From Mucilaginibacter dorajii (GTDB lineage: Bacteria; Bacteroidota; Bacteroidia; Sphingobacteriales; Sphingobacteriaceae), in NCBI RefSeq assembly GCF_024808255.1, contig NZ_JANTYS010000014.1, positions 1-64,000 of the forward strand: a DNA stretch of 64,000 nt, read 5' to 3'. Under the pieces are notes generated by a model. The model saw only the letters and a list, made by a program, of their open reading frames with translations. It was not told the DNA's origin and searched no databases. Every line of letters starts with the position of its first letter. Within the stretch, counting starts at the first letter, position 1. Positions 16,955-24,926 of this stretch are shown here, piece by piece. Made by a program: the position numbers and the translations under genes.

Positions 16955-17146
16955 ATGAAAAAGATTACTCTTTTATGCCTGGCTATTGTTGCCATCGGTT
17001 ACTCTTCTTGTACCAAAGAAAGCTCGGTAAAACCAGCTTCTAAGGCTACTCTTAATGGTGGTTCTGCTCTTCAGTCTCTTAAGAAAGACACCATTACAGA
17101 TAGGTCAAGGCTTACATTAAGAAAAGATACTATCACAGATAAATAG
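16955..17146 (+). CDS. Small lipoprotein with duplicated KDTITD motif
   Basis: The 63-residue product has a lipoprotein signal (KKITLLCLAIVAIGYSSC) with the lipidated Cys at residue 19. The mature part is only about 45 residues, Ser/Thr/Lys rich, with a GG pair and the same hexapeptide KDTITD twice near the C-terminus. A strong dyad and a -7 promoter precede it, which supports real expression. I do not recognise the family. It is divergent from the H-box sensor-like gene, with about 245 bases shared between them, so that protein or its partner might control it (inference). Confidence 0.62.
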   Translation: MKKITLLCLAIVAIGYSSCTKESSVKPASKATLNGGSALQSLKKDTITDRSRLTLRKDTITDK

Positions 17147-17156
17147 TACCTACCCC

Positions 17157-17208
17157 AAGCTTCTGGAGAAATTTGATGGCATTAGCTATCAAATTTCTCC
17201 AGAAGCTT
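17157..17208. terminator. Long hairpin shared with the 3' end of rluA
   Basis: The 21-base arms 17157-17177 and 17188-17208 are perfect inverted copies, and the inner bases extend the stem to about 24 pairs around ATTA. The right arm encodes the C-terminus of RluA (LKLLEKFD); the left arm is a mirror copy of that coding sequence outside the gene. It can end transcription from both sides, but a T-run is lacking. Confidence 0.65.
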
Positions 17209-17901
17209 TAAAAGCGTTTCAAAATCCTTTGGATAAGGTGCATGTATAGTAATCTCGGTTTCGGGGTTGATGCGGAAGGTAACCTCATAAGCGTGCAACG
17301 CAAATCTTTTCATGATCGGTAGCTCTTCCTGATCTTTACCTAAATGGTATTTCCTCTTTATTTTTGATAAAAAAACGGGCTCACCTTTGTACATATCGTC
17401 TCCGGCTATCGATGCGCGTTGAGTTGCCAGGTGTATCCTTATCTGGTGCATGCGGCCGGTTACCGGGCGGCACTCTACTAATGTGTAATGCTTAAAATAT
17501 TTTAACGACTGAAACCAGGTTTCGGCTCGTTTGCCTTCCTGGCGGCTAATGGTTACGTTGCCTTTGCCTACATTTAATATAGGTAAGTCAACTAATAAAC
17601 CATCAAAAGTGTGGGTGCCATCTATCACGGCGTGGTACACCTTTTTTACTTTGCGCTTTTCAAACTGCATAGATACCAGCCGGTAAGCTTCAGGGTTTTT
17701 GGCAATGATTAGTGCGCCCGAGGTTTCCTTATCCAGGCGATGGCAGATTTGTGCGTCTTCCCAATAACCTTTTGCCAGGCGTAATAAGTTCACTTCGCCG
17801 CCTTCGCGCTCATCAAGCGAACTTAAAAAGGGCGGCTTGTTCACTACAATCACATCATCATTCTCAAACAGTATCAGGTCGGCAAATTTCGGAAACTTCA
17901 T
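17182..17901 (-). CDS. RluA-family RNA pseudouridine synthase
   Basis: The 239-residue enzyme isomerises uridine to pseudouridine in rRNA or tRNA. The family motif ICHRLDKETSGALIIAKN carries the catalytic Asp. VNKPPFLSS and GRMHQIRIHLA are the usual flanking blocks. There is no N-terminal S4 domain, as in the shorter RluA-type enzymes, so the exact target uridine cannot be named. Its final codons form one arm of a near-perfect 24-bp hairpin. Confidence 0.88.
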   Translation of the reverse strand: MKFPKFADLILFENDDVIVVNKPPFLSSLDEREGGEVNLLRLAKGYWEDAQICHRLDKETSGALIIAKNPEAYRLVSMQFEKRKVKKVYHAVIDGTHTFDGLLVDLPILNVGKGNVTISRQEGKRAETWFQSLKYFKHYTLVECRPVTGRMHQIRIHLATQRASIAGDDMYKGEPVFLSKIKRKYHLGKDQEELPIMKRFALHAYEVTFRINPETEITIHAPYPKDFETLLKLLEKFDS

Positions 17902-18057
17902 ATTTTACTTATAGCCGGCAAAAATACGGTTTATAATTTAAAACAGTTATCAATGTGCCAAGCTATTAAACCTGCATTTGTTTAATCATTGTAAAACAAA
18001 GATTAATTACTATGGTTATCTTATAAAATAAAACATTTACCTATAAATAAAAACATC

Positions 18058-18540
18058 ATGAGTACTAACGCAACCAAACCTGAAGAAAAAGGATTTTTTG
18101 AGAAGGTTAAAGAAACGATAGAAGGACTTTGGGATAGCACCAAAGATACAGCCGAAGACGTAAAAGAAGCAGCCGAAGATAAATACGAAGACCTTAAAGA
18201 TAAGATTACCGTCAAAAAAGCAACCGCCACAAAAAAGGCTGCAACCGCTAAAGCCGCCGTAACTAGCAAAGCTAAGGTAACTGCTGATAAAGCAAAAGCC
18301 GCTGCTACTGAGGTGAAAGCCAAGGCAGCCGAAAAAGCTAAAACTATTACAGCCAAAGCCAAAGAAGAAACGGACACAGCAAAAAAAGCAGCAGCAGACG
18401 TTAAAGCCAAAGCCGATACAAAAGCTAAAGCGATTACTACAAAAGCAAAAAATGTGGCAGCTGATGCTAAAAAAACTGTTGCAACTAAAACGGCCAAAGC
18501 CGCTACCGCGGTTAAGAAGAAGGTTGTTGCAGCTAAATAA
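18058..18540 (+). CDS. Histone-H1-like lysine/alanine-rich protein
   Basis: The 160-residue protein starts with an acidic-amphipathic segment (GFFEKVKETIEGLWDSTKDTAEDVK) and continues as about 110 residues of nearly pure Ala, Lys, Thr and Val in short AKAKA-type repeats, like the C-terminal tail of eukaryotic H1 or bacterial HU-tail proteins. The basic part is likely to bind DNA and compact the nucleoid. The N-terminal part instead recalls YtxH/LEA-like stress helices, so a stress role is an alternative. A strong terminator follows. The long open frame on the opposite strand is a by-product of this repetitive composition. Confidence 0.8.
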   Translation: MSTNATKPEEKGFFEKVKETIEGLWDSTKDTAEDVKEAAEDKYEDLKDKITVKKATATKKAATAKAAVTSKAKVTADKAKAAATEVKAKAAEKAKTITAKAKEETDTAKKAAADVKAKADTKAKAITTKAKNVAADAKKTVATKTAKAATAVKKKVVAAK

Positions 18541-18560
18541 ACCAGATAAAAAACTATGTA

Positions 18561-18593
18561 AAGGCGGTAAGCGTAAAGCTTGCCGCCTTTTTT
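18561..18593 (+). terminator. Rho-independent terminator
   Basis: AAGGCGGTAAGC and GCTTGCCGCCTT pair over 12 positions with one G.U, around GTAAA, followed by T-rich sequence. It ends the histone-like gene. Confidence 0.85.
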
Positions 18594-18663
18594 GTATTTG
18601 GGGGTTAACAAAATAGATTTTTTAACTTTTTTATTTTAAATGTAGGGTTTACATTTATTTTTC

Positions 18664-18671
18664 TACTTTTG
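18664..18671 (+). promoter_or_regulatory. -7 promoter element of galT
   Basis: TACTTTTG matches TAnnTTTG and lies 57 bases before the galT ATG, after a terminator that closes the previous unit. The -33 element is not clear. Confidence 0.5.
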
Positions 18672-18728
18672 AAATATCAAAGGCATAGCCAATTGCCCAT
18701 AAGCCAATAAAAACCTGGATATAACACA

Positions 18729-19784
18729 ATGGAAACTACTAATTTTGATCTTAAAGAGCATCCGCATAGCCGTTTAAATATATTAACCGGCGATTGGATC
18801 CTGGTATCGCCGCATCGTACAAAACGCCCCTGGCAGGGTAAGGTTGAAGCTACCCAGGCTGATGAACGCCCCGCTTACGACCCACAGTGTTACCTGTGCC
18901 CAACCAATAAAAGGGCCGATGGCAGCGAAAACCCGGATTACAAAGCAAGTTTTGTTTTTACAAACGATTATTCGTCTTTGTTATTAAACACGCCCGACGG
19001 TGGACTAAATGATGATGAGCTGTTGGTGGCCAACAGTCAAAAAGGCATTTGCCGGGTTATCAGTTTTTCACCCCGTCATGATTTGACTTTGCCTCAGATG
19101 CAAACGGCCGAGATCAGGAAAGTTGTTGACGTATGGCAAACGGAGTTTGAAGATCTTGCTTCTTATCCCTGGATTAAACATATCCAGATCTTTGAAAACA
19201 AAGGCGATATTATGGGCTGCAGCAATCCACATCCGCATGGACAAATCTGGGCGCAAAACAGTATCCCGGTCGAGGTTGCCAAAGAAACTCAGCAGCAAAA
19301 AATATATTTCGAACAAAAAGGCACGAGCCTGCTTGCAGATTACGTTGCGCTTGAGCTTAAACGCCAGGAACGCATTATATTTGAAAATGAACATTTTGTT
19401 GTTTTAGTGCCGTTTTGGGCTGTTTGGCCTTACGAAACTATGATAGTAAGCAAGAGGCATATCACCAGCATTATTTATTTTACTGATGAGGAAAAAACAG
19501 CCCTGGCCGATGCCATTAAAAGACTAACGGTACGTTACGATAATATGTTCGAAACATCGTTCCCATATTCGGCAGGCATGCACCAATCGCCGGTAAACAT
19601 GGGCGATCAGCCTTACTGGCACTGGCATATGCATTTTTACCCGCCTTTGCTGCGGTCTGCTACGGTGAAAAAATTTATGGTTGGGTACGAAATGCTGGCT
19701 AACCCGCAACGGGATATCACAGCCGAATTTGCGGCAGACAGGTTGAGAAACCTGAGCGAGGTACATTATAAGGTTAAAGCTTAA
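18729..19784 (+). CDS. galT: UDP-glucose--hexose-1-phosphate uridylyltransferase
   Basis: The 351-residue Leloir enzyme exchanges UMP between UDP-glucose and galactose-1-phosphate in the cytosol. SNPHPHGQIWAQ contains the HPH nucleophile motif and YLCPTNKRADG the N-terminal Cys-containing site. YWHWHMHFYPPLLRS supplies the C-terminal HxH metal/structural residues. Length is normal. It is followed after 34 bases by a galactose mutarotase gene, so the two form a galactose operon; no galK is in the window. Confidence 0.95.
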   Translation: METTNFDLKEHPHSRLNILTGDWILVSPHRTKRPWQGKVEATQADERPAYDPQCYLCPTNKRADGSENPDYKASFVFTNDYSSLLLNTPDGGLNDDELLVANSQKGICRVISFSPRHDLTLPQMQTAEIRKVVDVWQTEFEDLASYPWIKHIQIFENKGDIMGCSNPHPHGQIWAQNSIPVEVAKETQQQKIYFEQKGTSLLADYVALELKRQERIIFENEHFVVLVPFWAVWPYETMIVSKRHITSIIYFTDEEKTALADAIKRLTVRYDNMFETSFPYSAGMHQSPVNMGDQPYWHWHMHFYPPLLRSATVKKFMVGYEMLANPQRDITAEFAADRLRNLSEVHYKVKA

Positions 19785-19818
19785 GCAAATATTTAAACCA
19801 ATATAAAACACCTATTTT

Positions 19819-20997
19819 ATGAACCACTTATTTAAAAATCTATCATTGATGATATTACCGGCCTGCCTATCTTTGGCGGCCTGTAATCAAACATCAACCC
19901 AAAACAAAACAACCAATATGGCAGACAGCACAAAAACGGATAGCACCAAAGGGCCGGCCGCAGCGTTTGAAAAAACAATTGATGGCAAACAAACCCACCT
20001 GTACACGCTAAAAAATAAAAACGGCGTTATCGCTACATTTACCAACTATGGCGGCCGTATAGTGAGCCTGCTGGTGCCCGATAAAACAGGTAAGCTTACG
20101 GATGTTGTTTTGGGTTATGAAAGCGTTGACGGCTTCATTAACTCCACTGAGCCATATTATGGCGCTACTATAGGCAGATATGGTAACCGTATTGCCAAAG
20201 GTCATTTTAAGTTAGATGGTAAAGATTATCAATCATCTATCAACAATCCGCCAAATACTTTACACGGGGGTAAAAATGGTTATCAAAGTGTAGTTTGGGA
20301 CGGTAAACTTATCGACTCATCAACCCTTGAACTTACCTATCTTTCAAAAGATATGGAAGAAGGTTTTCCTGGTAACCTAACCGTTAAGGTTACTTACAGT
20401 TTAACTGATAACAACGAATTTAAATGTGTGTACGAAGCGCATACTGATAAAAATACCGTGGTTAACTTAACCAATCATGCATTTTTTAACTTGAATGGCG
20501 AAGGCAGCGGTACCATCCTGAACCATTTGGTACAGGTTAATGCCGATAATTATATTCCGGTTGATGCGGGATTAATCCCGTTAGGTAAAATTGAGCCGGT
20601 AAAAGGCACCCCATTTGATTTCACCAAGCCTGAAACTATTGGCAAAAGAATTAATGATGATAACGTACAGTTAAAGGATGGCAAAGGTTATGATCATAAC
20701 TTTGTTTTAAACAAGCACGACTTGAGTACCCCAATAGCAACTGTTATAGGCGATAAAAGCGGTATTAAAATGGAAGTATTTACCGAAGAGCCTGGCTTAC
20801 AGTTTTATAGCGGGAACTTTATGCAGGCCAAAAATGCCATGAAGCGTGGTATTAAAGATGAGTTTCGCACCTCGTTTGCTATGGAAACCCAGCACTACCC
20901 TGATTCACCTAATCAGCCATCTTTCCCGTCGACAGAATTGAAACCGGGCGAGACTTACAAAACACAATCGTTGTACAAGTTTTCGGTAGTAAAATAA
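19819..20997 (+). CDS. galM: Aldose 1-epimerase (galactose mutarotase), lipoprotein form
   Basis: The 392-residue protein interconverts alpha and beta anomers of galactose or glucose. A lipoprotein signal ends at LSLAAC (Cys22), so it is anchored in the envelope. The beta-sandwich shows NRIAKGHF, the catalytic-His region NLTNHAFFNLNG, and late FTEEPGLQFYSGNF with the base Glu near residue 330. FAMETQHYPDSPN closes the active site. It is co-transcribed with galT and followed by a terminator. Confidence 0.93.
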   Translation: MNHLFKNLSLMILPACLSLAACNQTSTQNKTTNMADSTKTDSTKGPAAAFEKTIDGKQTHLYTLKNKNGVIATFTNYGGRIVSLLVPDKTGKLTDVVLGYESVDGFINSTEPYYGATIGRYGNRIAKGHFKLDGKDYQSSINNPPNTLHGGKNGYQSVVWDGKLIDSSTLELTYLSKDMEEGFPGNLTVKVTYSLTDNNEFKCVYEAHTDKNTVVNLTNHAFFNLNGEGSGTILNHLVQVNADNYIPVDAGLIPLGKIEPVKGTPFDFTKPETIGKRINDDNVQLKDGKGYDHNFVLNKHDLSTPIATVIGDKSGIKMEVFTEEPGLQFYSGNFMQAKNAMKRGIKDEFRTSFAMETQHYPDSPNQPSFPSTELKPGETYKTQSLYKFSVVK

Positions 20998-21022
20998 GCC
21001 GGTAACTATAGGTAATTAATAA

Positions 21023-21056
21023 AAAAAGGTTCTGCCATTGGGGTAGAGCCTTTTTT
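21023..21056 (+). terminator. Rho-independent terminator after galM
   Basis: AAAAAGGTTCT and AGAGCCTTTTT pair around an 11-base loop with one G.U, followed by T6. It lies 25-60 bases after the galM stop. Confidence 0.75.
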
Positions 21057-21181
21057 GTTTTCAGTGAATTGAAGGGTATAATGGTCAATCTGCTACACCG
21101 TGCATTGCTAAATAAATCTACCCCACATTTGTTAGTAAAATCATTTCGCATTGCACCCTATAAATTGTTGCTTAAAAAGCG

Positions 21182-21189
21182 TACCTTTG
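21182..21189 (+). promoter_or_regulatory. -7 promoter element of the J-domain/KTSC gene
   Basis: TACCTTTG is an exact TAnnTTTG match 79 bases before the ATG at 21268. The leader is long enough for post-transcriptional control, but no structure stands out. Confidence 0.5.
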
Positions 21190-21267
21190 CGCCATTATTT
21201 TCTTGAAAACAAAGGGCTTGATTTTTAGTGCTTTCGGCTTCAACGACAATAAATAAAATTTAATACA

Positions 21268-21711
21268 ATGAAAAAAATTGTCGACTACAGAAAGCTTTTA
21301 GATGTAACCGAAGCTGCCGAACTACAGGAATTAAAAACCAATTACAGGAATATGATGAAAACCTGGCATCCGGATAAATTTCAGGATGAGAGCAGGATAG
21401 AGGCCGAAGAAAAAAGCAAAACCATTATTGAGGCTTATCATTTTTTGGTGAGCATTGCTCCCGAAACACGTAACCAAACATTAGACGCCTATAATGCAAC
21501 TACAACATTATCAAACATAGCCGATTTTGAATACAAATCGCAGGTGCTTACCGTTACCTTTTTAGACGGCAACACTTATGAATATTTTGATGTGCCTAAA
21601 GCGGTTTATGTAAAACTGATCAATGCAGATTCGCCGGGAAGATTTGCCCGCAGGCATATTTATAACGAGTATGTTTACAGGAGCGCGAGCAGATTAGTTG
21701 CTAACGCCTAA
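21268..21711 (+). CDS. J-domain plus KTSC domain fusion protein
   Basis: In this 147-residue protein, residues 1-75 form a J domain (YRNMMKTWHPDKFQ with the HPD that stimulates DnaK ATPase). Residues 88-145 form a KTSC domain (FEYKSQVLTVTFLDGNTYEYFDV, ending YVYRSASRL). KTSC domains are small beta barrels of unclear role, sometimes near RNA- or stress-related proteins. The fusion suggests a co-chaperone that delivers KTSC ligands to DnaK (inference). It has its own promoter-like element and no operon partner. Confidence 0.85.
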   Translation: MKKIVDYRKLLDVTEAAELQELKTNYRNMMKTWHPDKFQDESRIEAEEKSKTIIEAYHFLVSIAPETRNQTLDAYNATTTLSNIADFEYKSQVLTVTFLDGNTYEYFDVPKAVYVKLINADSPGRFARRHIYNEYVYRSASRLVANA

Positions 21712-21720
21712 GTTATATAA

Positions 21721-21777
21721 GTTTTGAGTGATGAGTTGTGGGTGGTTTTTCAACTCAAAACTCATCACTCAAAACTC
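21721..21777. repeat. Inverted repeat of GTTTTGAGTGATGAG type
   Basis: GTTTTGAGTGATGAGTT near the left end is matched by AACTCATCACTCAAAAC-like sequence near the right. The same text recurs at 58594-58640, so it is a dispersed repeat. It separates the J/KTSC gene from the convergent mocA-like gene. Confidence 0.65.
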
Positions 21778-21781
21778 CTTA

Positions 21782-22369
21782 CTACCTATTATTAAGCCTT
21801 TCAAAATCTTCAATGGTATCTATATCAATTGCGCCTAAGGCAAATGGTACCGATACTACATCATCAGGGTAAAGGCTGATGAGTTTTTTTGCGCCATCCT
21901 GGCCTTCCAGTTCTGAAAGCCGGTCAAAGTACGATTCATCGAACAGGGCAGGCACACCTAAGGCGCCTTTATATTCGCAGGCCACAATGGCGTGGTCATT
22001 TTCGGCCTTTCGCTCTGTTAATTGATATAGTAGTAGCGGATCGACAAAAGGCTGGTCGCACAGCATAAAAATCACTGATGTTACCAACGGTTCAAGGCGT
22101 TGAATTTCTGCCAGTCCCTGTCTGATAGAGGTTGACATGCCTTCGTGCCACTGCGGGTTATAGGTGATATGTACCTGCTGATCGGAAATACTGGGCCTGA
22201 TCTCGCCTTCATTGGCACCCAGTACTACCAATACACAATCGCAGCAGGTTGACGTGATGGCGGTTTGAATAGCCCTTTGCAATAAAGTTTTACCCTGGTA
22301 AACCAGGTTTTGTTTAGGCGATCCGAAGCGGCTTGATGAGCCCGCAGCAAGTATAATTATCCCCGTCAT
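21782..22369 (-). CDS. MocA-like molybdenum cofactor cytidylyltransferase / NTP transferase
   Basis: The 195-residue protein has the MobA/MocA Rossmann-like nucleotidyltransferase fold. It begins GIIILAAGSSSRFGSPKQ, the NTP-binding loop, and has the metal site in FMLCDQPFVD. The neighbour is xdhC, a known partner of MocA in making the dinucleotide cofactor of xanthine-dehydrogenase-type enzymes, so CTP is the likely nucleotide. It follows xdhC by 12 bases on the same strand. No xanthine or CO dehydrogenase gene lies in the window. Confidence 0.83.
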   Translation of the reverse strand: MTGIIILAAGSSSRFGSPKQNLVYQGKTLLQRAIQTAITSTCCDCVLVVLGANEGEIRPSISDQQVHITYNPQWHEGMSTSIRQGLAEIQRLEPLVTSVIFMLCDQPFVDPLLLYQLTERKAENDHAIVACEYKGALGVPALFDESYFDRLSELEGQDGAKKLISLYPDDVVSVPFALGAIDIDTIEDFERLNNR

Positions 22370-22381
22370 TCCTTTTGTTCA

Positions 22382-23539
22382 TTATTGTTTAAGCATAGGT
22401 TGCTGTATAATTTGCTGGGGCATGCGGTTGTGAATAATGGTTTTATAGCGTAATGAAGTGCCTGTTCTTGTTTTGAGCACAGCCTGCATTTCGGCAATGA
22501 TCGATAGGGCAATTTCATCGGCATTTTCTGATCCTATATCCAAACCCGCCGGCCCAAAAACGTTTTCTAATAACTCAGGGCTTGTTTTTTCACCATTTTG
22601 GGCAAACTCATCCAGTATTTTTTGTAAGCGTTTTTGGGGGCCTAAAACCCCGATGTAGGAGGGTTTTAGCGGCAGCAATTGCTTTAATACGCAACTATCG
22701 TAATTATAGTTGTGTGTCATTAATATAATTACGGTGCGCTCATCAATAACTATATGTTCAAGTACGTTTTCGGCTTTTGATGTAATGATCTTTTGGGCCT
22801 GCGGAAACCTTTCGGGAATGGCATAATTTGAACGTCCGTCCACTATGTAAATTTGCCAGCCCAGTACTGATGCGATCTGCACCAGCGGAATGGCGTCATT
22901 CCCCGCCCCAAATATCACCAGCGAAACTGCCGGCTGCATCAGTTCAATAAAACAGGTAAACTTATCGCCATATAAATAAGTTTTGGTTACCGAGTTACCA
23001 TGCTGCAGCACATCCATGGCATCGCTTAATAAGTCCGTTGTGATTGCTTCATCCGGAAATTTGCCGGTGATTTGTTTGTCCTTATTCAACAGCAGGCAGG
23101 TACCAGGCTGCGCAGCCTGCTTATCATTCATGGTAAACAGGGTAATGAGTACCACAGGTTCGCGCCGGCTCAAAAACTTTTTAAAAAGCTGGATAGGATT
23201 ATCTTTTTTTGCCGTAAAAACAGGCTCTATCAATATGTGTATAATGCCGTTGCAGCCAAGGCCAACACCAAATTTGGCATCATCGTCATCGGTAGTGTCA
23301 TAAGTAACCAGCATTGGTTTACTTTGCGCCATTACCAGGCGGGCTTTGCGCAGGGCATCGCCCTCTAAACAGCCGCCGCTTATGGCACCGGTAAGTTGTC
23401 CGTTTTCGGTAATGAGCATGCGGGCACCGGCACGCCGATAGGAAGAGCCCTCCACGTGCACTACTGTGGCCAAAGCGGTTTGCAGGCCGTTTTTTTCGGC
23501 GATATCAAAAGCGGTTACAATATCTTTAAGTTCTTTCAC
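22382..23539 (-). CDS. xdhC: XdhC/CoxI family molybdenum-enzyme maturation protein
   Basis: The 385-residue protein has an N-terminal XdhC domain (ATVVHVEGSSYRRAGARML, AISGGCLEGDALRKA) and a C-terminal Rossmann domain (VIFGAGNDAIPLVQIASVLG). XdhC binds molybdenum cofactor, helps its sulfuration and delivers it to xanthine-dehydrogenase-family enzymes. It is first in a two-gene unit with the mocA-like gene and divergent from moaA, with a small perfect dyad in the shared upstream region. Confidence 0.9.
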   Translation of the reverse strand: MKELKDIVTAFDIAEKNGLQTALATVVHVEGSSYRRAGARMLITENGQLTGAISGGCLEGDALRKARLVMAQSKPMLVTYDTTDDDDAKFGVGLGCNGIIHILIEPVFTAKKDNPIQLFKKFLSRREPVVLITLFTMNDKQAAQPGTCLLLNKDKQITGKFPDEAITTDLLSDAMDVLQHGNSVTKTYLYGDKFTCFIELMQPAVSLVIFGAGNDAIPLVQIASVLGWQIYIVDGRSNYAIPERFPQAQKIITSKAENVLEHIVIDERTVIILMTHNYNYDSCVLKQLLPLKPSYIGVLGPQKRLQKILDEFAQNGEKTSPELLENVFGPAGLDIGSENADEIALSIIAEMQAVLKTRTGTSLRYKTIIHNRMPQQIIQQPMLKQ

Positions 23540-23575
23540 GGGTTATGTAGCAGGCTGTTTGGTAAATGCAGTGTG

Positions 23576-23595
23576 ATAATCTAATATCAGATTAT
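23576..23595. promoter_or_regulatory. Dyad between xdhC and moaA
   Basis: ATAATCT and AGATTAT are exact inverted 7-mers around 6 bases, in the divergent region that controls both molybdenum units. TAAATTTG at 23709-23716, just before the moaA start, matches the -7 element. An operator is plausible but unproven. Confidence 0.35.
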
Positions 23596-23721
23596 TTAAA
23601 CAATAAAAATACATTTAAACCACACGGGTAAAAATTGTAATATTTACTTTTACACTAACGATCATCAAACTTAAAAAACGTTAAAGTTGTTAACAAAAAT
23701 GTACCAGGTAAATTTGATCAC

Positions 23722-24711
23722 TTGCTAATAGATAATCACGGTCGACCGATAAACTACCTTCGCCTTGCGGTGACCGACAGGTGTAACCTGCGCTGTTTTT
23801 ACTGCATGCCCGAGCACGGCCTAAACTGGCTATCCCGTAAGGAATTAATGAGCTATGAAGAAATGCTGCACAGCTGCTCGTTAATGGTTAAAATGGGGAT
23901 AGAAAAGATCCGCATTACCGGCGGCGAGCCCTTTGTACGCAAGGACCTGATGCAATTGCTCACCGCCATTTCAAAATTAGATGGCCTGAAGGAATTAAGC
24001 TTAACCACCAACGGCGTATTGACGGCTCCCTTTGTTCCTGAATTGAAAAAGATAGGTGTACGGTCTGTAAACCTGAGCCTGGATACCCTGGATGCCAATC
24101 GTTTTTTTACCATTACCCGCAGGGACGAATTTGCCAATGTAATGGCCACTTTAGATGCCTTGTTGAAACATGATACAGAGGTTAAGATAAATGCCGTGGT
24201 AATGGATGGGCAAAACACCCAGGATATTATCCCCTTGGTGGAAATGACCAAAGATATGCCTGTGAGCGTGCGCTTTATTGAAGAAATGCCTTTTAATGGC
24301 GATGGACATTTATATACAGGTTTGCAATGGGATCATGTGCGCATTTTGGATGAAATCAAAAGCAAATATCCCGATATTCAGAAACTAGTTGATCCGGCTT
24401 ATTCAACCGCCTATAATTACCAGGTGCCCGGGCATCTGGGTACGGTTGGCGTTATAGCAGCCTATTCACGTACCTTTTGTGGTACCTGTAACAGGATAAG
24501 GATAACCCCACAAGGCGAATTGAAAACCTGCCTTTATGATGATGGCGGGCTGAATATAAAAGACCTGATGCGAGGGGGAGCTACTGATAATGATTTGCAG
24601 CTTGCCCTGCTTACCGCCTTTGGCAACCGCGCTAAAGATGGATGGGAAGCTGAGAAGTTGCGGGTGGTGCATCCTGGAATTCATGAATCAATGGCTACGA
24701 TTGGAGGATAG
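23722..24711 (+). CDS. moaA: GTP 3',8-cyclase MoaA
   Basis: The 329-residue radical-SAM enzyme performs the first step of molybdopterin synthesis, converting GTP to 3',8-cyclo-dihydro-GTP. The N-terminal cluster motif is RCNLRCFYC (Cys22/26/29). The C-terminal second cluster is FCGTCNRIRITPQGELKTC. The chain ends in GG, as MoaA requires. No ATG fits; a TTG at 23722 gives MLIDNHGRPINYLRL, which aligns with the family N-terminus. The -7-like TAAATTTG at 23709-23716 would leave almost no leader, so the transcript may be leaderless or an unseen promoter lies further upstream. Confidence 0.95.
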   Translation: MLIDNHGRPINYLRLAVTDRCNLRCFYCMPEHGLNWLSRKELMSYEEMLHSCSLMVKMGIEKIRITGGEPFVRKDLMQLLTAISKLDGLKELSLTTNGVLTAPFVPELKKIGVRSVNLSLDTLDANRFFTITRRDEFANVMATLDALLKHDTEVKINAVVMDGQNTQDIIPLVEMTKDMPVSVRFIEEMPFNGDGHLYTGLQWDHVRILDEIKSKYPDIQKLVDPAYSTAYNYQVPGHLGTVGVIAAYSRTFCGTCNRIRITPQGELKTCLYDDGGLNIKDLMRGGATDNDLQLALLTAFGNRAKDGWEAEKLRVVHPGIHESMATIGG

Positions 24712-24715
24712 AAGT

Positions 24716-24925
24716 GCTAAAAGCGGAAGGCTTAAGGCCGAAAGCTTTTTCATTTTGTAGAGACGCATCACATGCGTCTGCCGTATGCAAATCAAATACG
24801 CAAATTCGATTTGCAAATTCGCTCTGTATAGCTGGAGACGCAAATATGCGTCTTTACGAAAAAGATAAACCAACGCCGTTTAGGTAAAAGCTTTCTGCTT
24901 TTCGCACCCGGCTTTAAGCTTATAA
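24716..24925. repeat. GTAGAGACGC palindrome copy 2 nested in AAAGCTT-type repeats
   Basis: The core 24753-24863 is a second copy of the palindrome at 8676-8770, with the shared inner text GCAAATTCGCTCTGTA. Outside it, 24719-24750 and 24888-24922 carry GAAGGCTTAAGGCCGAAAGC-like sequence, inverted with respect to each other and also present at 54153-54186. The core therefore seems inserted into an older inverted repeat between moaA and moeA. Confidence 0.7.
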
Positions 24926-24926
24926 A

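Noticed and set aside
18021..18611. 196-codon frame antisense to the histone-like gene
   Set aside because: The GCN/AAR codon bias of the real gene removes stops on the other strand; the product is a low-complexity Ala/Val/Phe string that crosses a terminator.
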